Shown: piece by piece, positions 53,704 through 61,288 of the stretch | Position numbering within the stretch: position 1 is the first letter of the stretch | Layout: every line of letters begins with the position of its first letter | Assembly (NCBI RefSeq): GCF_041270065.1 | Contig: NZ_CP065958.1 | Span: 7,750,001 to 7,814,000, forward strand | Source of the DNA: Streptomyces fradiae | GTDB lineage: Bacteria; Actinomycetota; Actinomycetes; Streptomycetales; Streptomycetaceae | Direction of reading: 5' to 3' | DNA: 64,000 nt | Position numbers and translations under genes: made by a program | Notes under the pieces: generated by a model | The model's database searches: none | What the model saw: only the letters and a program-made list of their open reading frames with translations | Told to the model about the DNA's origin: nothing

Positions 53704-53851
53704 CGCGTCCACCGACGCCCCCGTCTCTCCGGACCCTCGTCCAGTCGAAGATCATTTGTAGCGGACGGCGCGCCCGCCCGCTCGTCCGCCGACTCGGACC
53801 GGGACCCGGCACCGGGTGACGGCAGGTCAGCGCCCCTGCGGCCCCAGGGCG

Positions 53852-53874
53852 TTGTCAGTGGTGGGGGATAGCGT
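53852..53874 (+). promoter_or_regulatory. RecA-NDp / PafBC-type DNA-damage promoter
   Basis: TTGTCAGTG, an 8-nt spacer and TAGCGT match the mycobacterial and actinobacterial RecA/LexA-independent DNA-damage promoter tTGTCRgtg-N8-TAnnnT at every stated position. It lies 42 bp before the macro-domain gene start, in the right orientation. The GGGGGG ribosome-binding site of that gene follows. I did not notice another copy in the window. Confidence 0.72.
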
Positions 53875-53915
53875 CGGGGGTGTTGGAAGAGACCGTTCCT
53901 GACTGGGGGGCATCG

Positions 53916-54593
53916 ATGACCATGGGCTGTGCGGACACCACGCTGCGAGTGGTTCTGACGGACGTCAACGCGGGTGTGGTGGAGGCCTGGCGGGCGGCGT
54001 TCGCCGACACACCCGGGATCGAGATCCGGCGGGGCTCGATCCTCGACGAGGACGTGGACGCGTGGGTCACGCCGACGAACGCGGCGGGACGGATGGACGG
54101 CGGCGTCGACGCCGTGATCAAGCGGCATCTCGGGGCGGGCATCCAGCTGCGGGTGCAGCGGGCGATCCGCGACCGGTTCGTCGGCCGCATGCCGGTCGGC
54201 AGCGCGGTGTGCGTGCCGTCCGGAGCGACCGTCCCGCGCTTCGTGATCTCCACGCCGACCATGGTGGGCTCCTCGCAGAACGTGAGCGAGACCCTCAACG
54301 TCGCCATGGCCTGCGCGGCGGCCTTCCAGGCCGTGCACCGGCACAACCGGAAGGCGCCCGGCAGCATCCGCTCGGTCGCCCTGGTCGGGATGGGCGCCGC
54401 GACCGGCCGGGTGCCGGCCCGGATCTGCGCCAACCTGATGTGGACCGGCTACACCCTCTTCCACGACCACTGGTTCGAGGACGACGACGAGCTGCGCGCC
54501 ATCATCACCACCCAGCTCGCCGGCATCGACCAGGCCCCGGAGACCACGAGGGTGCGGATCATGCCGCCGAAAGGGCATTCCTTTCGCCGCTGA
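53916..54593 (+). CDS. macro-domain protein (ADP-ribose binding or hydrolysing)
   Basis: This 225-aa protein is one macro domain. Key pieces are IEIRRGSILDEDVDAWVTPTNAAGRMDGGVDAVIKRHLG (the ADP-ribose-binding N-A and G-G-V loop), GSAVCVPSGATVPRFVISTPTM, and VALVGMGAATGRVPARICANLMWTGY. Macro domains bind ADP-ribose and some remove it from protein or DNA, as DarG does for DarT. The gene lies 106 bp upstream of a UNG-ADP-ribosyltransferase fusion on the same strand and behind a DNA-damage promoter. It may be the eraser or antitoxin of that enzyme (inference). ATG 53916 has GGGGGG 5 nt upstream; ATG 53922 is an alternative. Confidence 0.8.
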   Translation: MTMGCADTTLRVVLTDVNAGVVEAWRAAFADTPGIEIRRGSILDEDVDAWVTPTNAAGRMDGGVDAVIKRHLGAGIQLRVQRAIRDRFVGRMPVGSAVCVPSGATVPRFVISTPTMVGSSQNVSETLNVAMACAAAFQAVHRHNRKAPGSIRSVALVGMGAATGRVPARICANLMWTGYTLFHDHWFEDDDELRAIITTQLAGIDQAPETTRVRIMPPKGHSFRR

Positions 54594-54699
54594 GGCCACT
54601 TCGACCACCACCTCGAACACCACCTCGACCGCCTCCGGCACCGCCACGACGGCCGGCTGCCACCCCCACCCCTCAGGCACCACGACCGGGAGTTCCTCC

Positions 54700-56361
54700 T
54701 TGAGCGACGTCACCGCCACGCCCGCGCCCCAGCCCGACCCGAACGACCCGCTGGCCCTCGCCGAGCTCTTCACCGGCGGCGGCGAGTCCTGGCTGCCGGT
54801 CCTCAAGCCCGTCATCGAGGCCCGCCACGATGCCGCCCACTTCATCGGACCCGGCCGCAGCCCCCAGGTCGTACCCGTCCGCGAACTGACCTTCCAGGCG
54901 CTCAAGCCCAACCCGCCGCACAAGTGGAAGGTCGTCGTCTTCGGCCAGAACCCCTATCCGCGGCCGGAGAGCGCCACCGGCATCGCGATGTTCGACAACA
55001 CCTTCAACGACTGGAAGGACAGCCAGTTCGGGCGGGTCGTCAGCATCCGCTGCCTCATCAAGGCGGCCGCGATGTGGAAGTACGGCATCGTCAAGAAGAC
55101 CCCCATCGCCGACGTCCGCGCCCTCCTCAAGGAACGCGACACGGTCCAGCCGCCCGAGTGGTTCCAGGCCATGCTCACCCAGGGCGTGCTGCTGCTCAAC
55201 GCCTCGCTGACCGCCAGCGCCGACGGCGCCATGGGCACCGACCAGCACACCACCTTCTGGCGGCCGGTCGCCGAGCGGATCGTCGAGGAGATCCTCCGGG
55301 CCAAGCAGGAGGCCGAGGACCCGGAGGACCGCGGCGTCGTCTTCGCCTGGTGGGGCGCCCACGCCCGCAGCCTGAAGCGCACCGTGCTCCGCCTGGAGAA
55401 GAAGTACCCGGGCGTGGAGGTCCGGCACATCGACCACGCCAACCCGGCCGCGCAGGGCGACATCTTCTGCGAGGGCGATCATCTCGCCACCGTCAACGAC
55501 GCCCTGCTGTCGCTCGGCGCGGACCCCGTCGACTGGCTGCCCAGCAAGGGCTGGAACAAGCCGACCGCCGGCGATGGCGACAGCGCCGGTACGGGTACGA
55601 GTACGGGCTCGGCGGCCCCGGACGCCGATGTCGCCGCGCGCATGGGCGCCTTCATCGCCTCCACGATGGAACTGCACCAGCTGTATCTGGAGCGGCTCAC
55701 CAGCGTCCGGGACGAGGGCCAGGTCCTGCCGCCGGTCACCGGAGTGTTCGACACTCCGCTGATGTCCTTCGAGGACGCCGTCGCCCCGGTCACCGGCGTG
55801 CTCGCCGGGCTCGCCCGGCACATCGACCGCTCGCGCGAGTTCGGCAAGCGGCGGGCCGACGAGCCGGCCGGCGGCGGACTGTCCGCCGACGCCATCGCCG
55901 CGCTCTTTCTCTACACCTGCGAGTCGGGCTTCTACCGCACCATCAACGCCGTGCTGCGCTCCCCGGACCGCAGCCGCCTCGAACCGTATCTGCCCTACCT
56001 GCGGCTGTTGTTCTCGGCGGTCTCCGGACTCCCCGCCCGCACCGAGCCGCTGTGGCGCGGTGTCGGTCTCGACCTGCGCCGCCAGTACCCCCTCGGCTCC
56101 ACGGTCACCTGGTGGGGCGTCTCCTCGTGCACCTCGAAGTTGAGCGTCGCGCGGGCCTTCCTGGGCAGCCGCGGCAAGCGCACCCTGTTCGAGGTGACCC
56201 CCGCGCGTGCGGTCGGCATCCGCAGCTTCTCCGCGTTCACCGGCGAGGAGGAGTACATCCTCGCCCCGGGCACCCAGCTGGAGGTCACGGACGTGACCAC
56301 CGAACGCGGCGGACTGTGCACGGTGAAGCTCACCGAGGTGGACGCACCGCTCGTCTCCTGA
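54700..56361 (+). CDS. fusion of uracil-DNA glycosylase-like domain and R-S-E-type ADP-ribosyltransferase
   Basis: This 553-aa protein has a family-1 UNG-like domain at residues about 20-280 and an ADP-ribosyltransferase domain at about 350-553. UNG motifs: GQNPY at 82-86 (GQDPY in UNG), VLLLN at 163-167 (family VLLLN), HANP at 246-249 (HPSP), and PVDW at 276-279 (PIDW near the UNG C-terminus). The motif-1 catalytic Asp is Asn84, so glycosylase activity may be lost while DNA binding remains. After a Gly/Thr/Ser linker come the transferase motifs: R453 in LWRGV, S475-S479 in GVSSCTS, and E516-x-E518 in TGEEEYILAPGT. R-S-E enzymes move ADP-ribose from NAD. The TTG start has GGGAG 7 nt upstream. 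It follows the macro gene by 106 bp. Confidence 0.75.
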   Translation: MSDVTATPAPQPDPNDPLALAELFTGGGESWLPVLKPVIEARHDAAHFIGPGRSPQVVPVRELTFQALKPNPPHKWKVVVFGQNPYPRPESATGIAMFDNTFNDWKDSQFGRVVSIRCLIKAAAMWKYGIVKKTPIADVRALLKERDTVQPPEWFQAMLTQGVLLLNASLTASADGAMGTDQHTTFWRPVAERIVEEILRAKQEAEDPEDRGVVFAWWGAHARSLKRTVLRLEKKYPGVEVRHIDHANPAAQGDIFCEGDHLATVNDALLSLGADPVDWLPSKGWNKPTAGDGDSAGTGTSTGSAAPDADVAARMGAFIASTMELHQLYLERLTSVRDEGQVLPPVTGVFDTPLMSFEDAVAPVTGVLAGLARHIDRSREFGKRRADEPAGGGLSADAIAALFLYTCESGFYRTINAVLRSPDRSRLEPYLPYLRLLFSAVSGLPARTEPLWRGVGLDLRRQYPLGSTVTWWGVSSCTSKLSVARAFLGSRGKRTLFEVTPARAVGIRSFSAFTGEEEYILAPGTQLEVTDVTTERGGLCTVKLTEVDAPLVS

Positions 56362-56370
56362 CCCACCGGC

Positions 56371-56406
56371 GCCCCGGTCCGCCCTGCGAAAGGGGCGGAC
56401 CGGGGC
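56371..56406. terminator. strong terminator after the UNG-ART gene
   Basis: A perfect 14-bp stem (GCCCCGGTCCGCCC with its complement) and 8-nt loop start 10 bp after the stop codon and separate this locus from the convergent operon. Confidence 0.85.
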
Positions 56407-56418
56407 ACGGCCCAACGG

Positions 56419-57429
56419 TCAGGCGCCGTGGGGGAGCGGCGCGGCGGGGCTGACCAGGCCGGCGGCGCGGAGGTCGGTCCAGAACGCGGCCGGGACGGTC
56501 TCGTTCAGGGCGGCGGTGTCCTCGGCGATCCGGCTGGGGCGGGTGGCGCCGGGGATGACGGCGGCCGCGACCGGGTGGGCGAGGGAGAACTGCAGGGCGG
56601 CGGCCTTGATGGAGACGCCGTGGCGCTCGGTGAGCGCCTTCAGCTTCCCGACCCGCTCGACGATCTCCGCCGGGGCCTGCTGGTACTCGAAGTGGGTGCC
56701 GCCGGCGAGGATGCCGGAGCTGTAGGGGCCGCCGACGACCATGTCGACGCCCTGCTCCTGGGCCATGGGCAGCAGGCGCTCCAGGGCGTGCTCGTGGTCG
56801 AGGAGGGTGTAGCGGCCGGCGAGCAGGAAGCCGTCGGGCTGCGGCTCGTCGAGGGCGAGGGTCAGCTCGATGGGCTCGGTCTTGTTGACGCCGAGGCCCC
56901 AGGCCTTGATGACGCCCTCGTCGCGCAGCCGGGACAGCACGCGGAAGGCACCGGTGCGGGCCTCCTCGAACTTGCTCAGCCACAGATCGCCGTGGAAGTC
57001 CTGGGCGATGTCGTGGACCCAGACGATGTCCAGGCGGTCGGTGCCGAGGCGCTTGAGGCTGTCCTCGATGGAGCGCTCGGTGGCCTCGGCGGTCCACTCG
57101 TGGACGATCTTGTTCGGGTTGCCGTGCTCGAACAGGCCGCCCTTCTCGCCGAGCTCGCGGGCGGCGGTCTCGTGCTCGTCGAGGATGACCCGGCCGACCT
57201 TGGTGGACAGGACGTAGGAGTCGCGCGGCTTGCCGGAGAGCACCTGGCCGAGCCGCTCCTCGGCCAGGCCCGCGCCGTAGAACGGGGCGGTGTCGTAGAA
57301 GCGGATTCCCTGGTCCCAGGCCGCCTCGACGGTGGCGAGGGCCTCGGCGTCGGGGATGGCGCGGAACATGTTGCCGAGCGGGGCGGTGCCGAAGCCGAGT
57401 CGGCCGGGGAGGATTTCGGTGAGCGACAT
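56419..57429 (-). CDS. aldo-keto reductase, D-threo-aldose dehydrogenase-like
   Basis: This 336-aa AKR has FYDTAPFYGAGLAEERLG (catalytic Asp and Tyr), LSTKVGRV (Lys), IVWVHDI (His) and a C-terminal coenzyme region VIPGATRPSRI. It resembles pyridoxal 4-dehydrogenase and aldose dehydrogenases. It is the last gene of a five-gene operon that starts at 61.1 kb. Substrate unknown. Confidence 0.85.
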   Translation of the reverse strand: MSLTEILPGRLGFGTAPLGNMFRAIPDAEALATVEAAWDQGIRFYDTAPFYGAGLAEERLGQVLSGKPRDSYVLSTKVGRVILDEHETAARELGEKGGLFEHGNPNKIVHEWTAEATERSIEDSLKRLGTDRLDIVWVHDIAQDFHGDLWLSKFEEARTGAFRVLSRLRDEGVIKAWGLGVNKTEPIELTLALDEPQPDGFLLAGRYTLLDHEHALERLLPMAQEQGVDMVVGGPYSSGILAGGTHFEYQQAPAEIVERVGKLKALTERHGVSIKAAALQFSLAHPVAAAVIPGATRPSRIAEDTAALNETVPAAFWTDLRAAGLVSPAAPLPHGA

Positions 57430-57450
57430 GGTGATGACCTTCTCAGTTGT

Positions 57451-58497
57451 CTAGGGGTGAGGGGTGGGAGGAACGGGTGCCGTCGGCGCCGGAAAATGCG
57501 GCAGCACGTACTCGGCGAGCTCGTGCAGCAGCTCTTCCACCGGCCGGTCATTGGGCCGCAGATTGAAGGAGACGTGCGAGACGCCGAGCTCGGCCATCCG
57601 CCCCAGGTGCTCGATCAGGGCCTCCCGGCCGGTGCTCAGACCGAGGCGGATCGGCCGCGCCGGCGCGGCCGGGTCCCCCTGGAGACCGAGGACCATCGGC
57701 GTCAGATACGGCTTCCCGCCATTGGTGCCGACACCGGTCCCGCCGGCCGCTCCGCCGGTCAGCTCGCGCCACTCGCGCAGGCGCAGCCGCAGCGCGCCCA
57801 GGTCGCGCGGATAGTTGAGCGAGGCGTCGGCGTGCTCCGCGATCCAGGCGGGAGTCTGCTGCGCGCCGCCGGCGACGGCGATCGGGATCCCCGCCGGGGC
57901 GACGGGCCGGGGCAGCACCTCCAGCTGCCGGTGCGCGTCGAGGCCGAGGCCGGGCAGTTGCAGCGGGCCGGGGCGCCAGGCCGCCCGCAGCGTCTCGACG
58001 CCCTCGCGGAACGCGGTGCCGCGCCCGTCGAAGTCCCGCCCGAACAGCGGGTACTCCACCGGCCGGTCGCCGCTCGCGAGACCGAGCAGCATCCGCCCGC
58101 CGGACAGCACGTCGACCGTGGCCGCGGCCTTGGCGATGAGGAGGGGCTCGCGCAGCGGCAGCACGATCGCGCCGGTCGCGAGAACCACGTTCTCGGTCAC
58201 GGCGGCGAGGTGCCCGAGGTGGGTGAAGGTCTCGAAGACGCTGCCCGCGTCGCCGAAGGCGACGGGGTCGTAGAGGGGGACGTCGCGCAGCCACAGCGCG
58301 GCGAAGCCGAGCCGGTCGGCGAGCCGGGCGAGCCGGGTCTGCGCGGTCAGGTCGGGGACGCCGAAGGGCCGGCCGGCCGCGCGGTCGGCGCGGCCGCGCT
58401 CGACGCCCCAGTCGTTGTCGAGGGGCAGTTCGAGACCGAGAGTGAGGCGCCCGGCGGCGGGAGCCAGCCGGGCGAGGGAGGGGTGCGGGGTGGGCAC
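57451..58497 (-). CDS. LLM-class flavin-dependent oxidoreductase
   Basis: This 348-aa luciferase-like TIM-barrel protein has LRDVPLYDPVAFGDAGSVFETFTHLGHLAAVTENVVLATGAIVLP and AAATVDVLSGGRMLLGLASGDRPVEY, the FMN/F420-binding part of the family. It probably uses FMNH2 or F420 to oxidise or reduce a small molecule. GTG 58497 is chosen by context; upstream in-frame sequence is low complexity. It sits in the middle of the operon, 21 bp before the last gene. Confidence 0.85.
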   Translation of the reverse strand: MPTPHPSLARLAPAAGRLTLGLELPLDNDWGVERGRADRAAGRPFGVPDLTAQTRLARLADRLGFAALWLRDVPLYDPVAFGDAGSVFETFTHLGHLAAVTENVVLATGAIVLPLREPLLIAKAAATVDVLSGGRMLLGLASGDRPVEYPLFGRDFDGRGTAFREGVETLRAAWRPGPLQLPGLGLDAHRQLEVLPRPVAPAGIPIAVAGGAQQTPAWIAEHADASLNYPRDLGALRLRLREWRELTGGAAGGTGVGTNGGKPYLTPMVLGLQGDPAAPARPIRLGLSTGREALIEHLGRMAELGVSHVSFNLRPNDRPVEELLHELAEYVLPHFPAPTAPVPPTPHP

Positions 58498-58654
58498 GGG
58501 GGGCCTTCCGGACGTCCGCGCTCGCGCCCGGGCCCCGGCCCCGTTCCGGACGGGCGGCCCGGAACGGGGGCCGCGGCACGCGAGCGCGAGCCGGCAGGGG
58601 AGGGAACGGGGGAGGGCGTGGGGGTGAGGGATGCGCCCGGTGGGGCGCACGGGG

Positions 58655-59476
58655 TCAGTTCAGCTCGTCGGGGTGCGGGCCGGTGCGCAGGCCGCGGTCG
58701 AGACCGGCTATCGACGCCATCTCCTCGTCCGACAGGACGAAGTCGAACACGTCGAAGTTGGCGCGGATCCGGGCCGGGGTCACCGACTTGGGGATGACCA
58801 CGTTGCCGAGCTGCAGGTGCCAGCGGATGACGACCTGCGCCGGCGACTTGCCGTGGGCGGCGGCGATCGCGGTGATCGCCGGGTCGTCCAGGACCGCGCC
58901 CTGCGCCAGCGGGCTCCACGCCTCGGTGACGATCCCGTGCTCGCCGTGGAAGGCGCGCAGCTCGGACTGCTGCAGCGCGGGGTGCAGCTCGATCTGGTTG
59001 ACGGCCGGGGTCAGCGCGGAGCCCTCCGTCAGCCGGCGCAGGTGCGCGGGCTGGAAGTTGGAGACGCCGGCGGCACGGATCCGGCCCTCCTCGGCGAGCC
59101 GCTCCAGGGCACGCCAGGAGTCGCGGTACAGGTCACGGGCCGGGGCCGGCCAGTGGATCAGGTACAGGTCGACGTAGTCCAGGCCGAGCTTGGCCAGGCT
59201 GGCGTCGAAGGCGCGCAGGGTGGCGTCGTAGCCCTGGTCGGCGTTCCACAGTTTGGTGGTGACGAACAGCTCCTCGCGGGCCAGCCCGGAGGCGCCGAGG
59301 GCACGGCCGACACCGGCCTCGTTGCCGTAGATGGCGGCGGTGTCGATGCTGCGGTAGCCGGCCTCGAGGGCGGCGGAGACGGCGGCGGTGGTCGCGTCGT
59401 CGGCGACCTGGAAGACGCCGAAGCCGAGCTGCGGGATCTCGACGCCGTTGTTCAGCTTCACGGTGGGGGTGCTCAT
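58655..59476 (-). CDS. aldo-keto reductase (2,5-diketo-gluconate reductase-like)
   Basis: This 273-aa AKR has GYRSIDTAAIYGNEAGVG (catalytic Asp, Tyr), VTTKLWN (Lys), YLIHWP (His), ELHPALQQ and the NADPH site VIPKSVTPARIRANF. It is a second reductase in the same operon, which is unusual. Starts at ATG 59476. Confidence 0.9.
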   Translation of the reverse strand: MSTPTVKLNNGVEIPQLGFGVFQVADDATTAAVSAALEAGYRSIDTAAIYGNEAGVGRALGASGLAREELFVTTKLWNADQGYDATLRAFDASLAKLGLDYVDLYLIHWPAPARDLYRDSWRALERLAEEGRIRAAGVSNFQPAHLRRLTEGSALTPAVNQIELHPALQQSELRAFHGEHGIVTEAWSPLAQGAVLDDPAITAIAAAHGKSPAQVVIRWHLQLGNVVIPKSVTPARIRANFDVFDFVLSDEEMASIAGLDRGLRTGPHPDELN

Positions 59477-59490
59477 GGTGGTGTGTTTCC

Positions 59491-59850
59491 TTACGCGGTG
59501 CGGTCGGTCAGGGTGTAGCGGACGGTCTGGGCGCTGATGAGCCCGTCGCGGAAGACGAAGGTGTCGACGCCGTCGGTGACCTCGTGGGCGCTGCCGGCGG
59601 CGATCCACTGCAGGAACAGCACGTCCCCGGCGAACCGCGGGGTCAGCCGCCAGTCGGCGTCGGGCAGGTCGGCGAGCAGCCGGCCGATGCCCTCGCGGAC
59701 TCCCGCGCGTCCGGTGAGGACGCCCTCGGGGGTGAGGAAGACGGCGTCCTCCGTGTAGTTCTCGCTGATGCGGTCCAGGTCACCGGTGCCGAGGCGCCGG
59801 CCGTGGTCGGCGAAGACCTCTTGCGGGGTGCGGGTGGGGAGGGTGCTCAT
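59491..59850 (-). CDS. SnoaL/NTF2-like protein
   Basis: This 119-aa NTF2-like protein has TEDAVFLTPEGVLTGRAGVREGIGRLL and DTFVFRDGLISAQTVRYTL. It may be a small polyketide-cyclase-like or isomerase enzyme, or a binding protein. It is within the five-gene operon, 14 bp before the AKR gene. Confidence 0.8.
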   Translation of the reverse strand: MSTLPTRTPQEVFADHGRRLGTGDLDRISENYTEDAVFLTPEGVLTGRAGVREGIGRLLADLPDADWRLTPRFAGDVLFLQWIAAGSAHEVTDGVDTFVFRDGLISAQTVRYTLTDRTA

Positions 59851-59881
59851 GGCGCGGCTCCTGCCGTGGGTGTCGGGGGGA

Positions 59882-61096
59882 TCAGTGGTGTACGGGGACG
59901 GGCGCGGGGGCCGCGGTGGCGTCGGCCCGGTCCGCGCCGGTGTCCTTCGCCGGGGCCCGGCGCTCGAGGGCCGCCGACCAGAAGGCGAGGAGCAGCGCGG
60001 CGGCGGCCAGGGCGGCGCCGACCCAGTTCGGGGCCGTGTAGCCGAGACCGGCGGAGATGACGAGCCCGCCGAGCCACGCGGCGAGCGCGTTGCCGAGGTT
60101 GAAGGCGCCGATGTTCACGGCCGAGGCCAGCGTCGGCGCGCCGTGCGCCTGGTCCAGGACCCGCTTCTGTAGCGGCGGCACGGTCGCGAAGCCGAGTGCC
60201 CCGACGAGCAGGATGGTGAGCGCGGCCAGGACCTTGTGGTGCGCGGTCACGGTGAACAGGGTCAGCACGACCGCGAGGCCGCCGAGCGTGACGTACAGCA
60301 GCGGCATCAGCGCCCGGTCGGCGAAGCGTCCGCCGAGCAGGTTGCCCAGGAACATGCCGATGCCGAACAGCACGAGCAGCCAGGTCACGGCGCCGTCCGA
60401 GTAGCCGGCGGCGTGCGTCATCATCGGCGCGATGTAGGTGATCGCGGTGAAGACACCGCCGAAGCCGAGCACGGTCATCGCCATCGCGAGCAGCACCTGC
60501 GGGTTGCGGAAGGCGGTCAGCTCTCGGCCGAGGCGCGCGCCCTCGGGACGCGGCATGGCGGGCACGAGGCGGGCGATGCCGAGCAGCCCGAGCACGCCGA
60601 GCGCGGCGACGACGGCGAAGGTGGTGCGCCAGCCCACCGCCTGCCCGATGAACGTGCCCAGCGGCACGCCGACGATGTTGGCGACGGTCAGGCCGGTGAA
60701 CATGGTGGCGATGGCGCCGGCCTTCTTCTCGGGGGCGACGAGGCCGGCCGCGACGACGGAGCCGATGCCGAAGAACGAACCGTGGGCGAGCGAGGCGACC
60801 ACGCGGCCGGTCAGCATCAGACCGAAGGTCGGCGCGAGGGCGGAGAGCGTGTTGCCCAGCACGAACAGGCCCATCAGCAGCATGAGCATCCGCTTCCGGC
60901 TCACCTTGTTGCCGAGCACGGTGAGCAGCGGCGCGCCGAGGACGACACCGAGCGCGTAACCGGTGACCAGCAGTCCCGCGGTGGGGATGGTGACGCCGTA
61001 GTCGCCGGCTATCTCGGGCAGCAGCCCCATGACCACGAACTCGGTCGTTCCCACCGCGAATGCCCCGAGTGCCAGGGCGAGGAGCGCGAGCGGCAT
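59882..61096 (-). CDS. MFS exporter (AraJ/chloramphenicol-resistance type)
   Basis: This 404-aa transporter has twelve predicted helices. LGAFAVGTTEFVVMGLLPEIAGDYGVTIPTAG is the TEF motif of the DHA1/AraJ efflux group. It probably exports a drug or metabolite. It is the first gene of a five-gene operon with the NTF2-like protein, two aldo-keto reductases and the LLM oxidoreductase. ATG 61096 is the natural start; the long upstream in-frame extension crosses the promoter and is not coding. Confidence 0.88.
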   Translation of the reverse strand: MPLALLALALGAFAVGTTEFVVMGLLPEIAGDYGVTIPTAGLLVTGYALGVVLGAPLLTVLGNKVSRKRMLMLLMGLFVLGNTLSALAPTFGLMLTGRVVASLAHGSFFGIGSVVAAGLVAPEKKAGAIATMFTGLTVANIVGVPLGTFIGQAVGWRTTFAVVAALGVLGLLGIARLVPAMPRPEGARLGRELTAFRNPQVLLAMAMTVLGFGGVFTAITYIAPMMTHAAGYSDGAVTWLLVLFGIGMFLGNLLGGRFADRALMPLLYVTLGGLAVVLTLFTVTAHHKVLAALTILLVGALGFATVPPLQKRVLDQAHGAPTLASAVNIGAFNLGNALAAWLGGLVISAGLGYTAPNWVGAALAAAALLLAFWSAALERRAPAKDTGADRADATAAPAPVPVHH

Positions 61097-61143
61097 GGCT
61101 CCGTCCTTCCGTACTTGCTTGATGGAGCTCCTTACGTGCTGAA

Positions 61144-61173
61144 ACAATAATTGCATACGCGTCATGATTGCAA
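61144..61173 (-). promoter_or_regulatory. promoter with overlapping TTGCA inverted repeat
   Basis: On the minus strand TTGCAA (61173-61168), an 18-nt spacer and TATTGT (61149-61144) form a good vegetative promoter for the MFS operon. Half-sites TTGCA (61151-61155) and TGCAA (61169-61173) form an inverted repeat that overlaps the -35 and spacer, a placement suited to a MarR- or TetR-type repressor. The region is noticeably AT-rich for this genome. Confidence 0.6.
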
Positions 61174-61288
61174 GCGCGGGTTGATTGCTTCCGCGGGCGG
61201 TGTGGACTGCCGTCGGGCGCAGTCGGACGCGGCACACATCGGCGTCCGTGCAGTCGGCCGGATCATGGTCCGAGACCGGTCCGGATCG

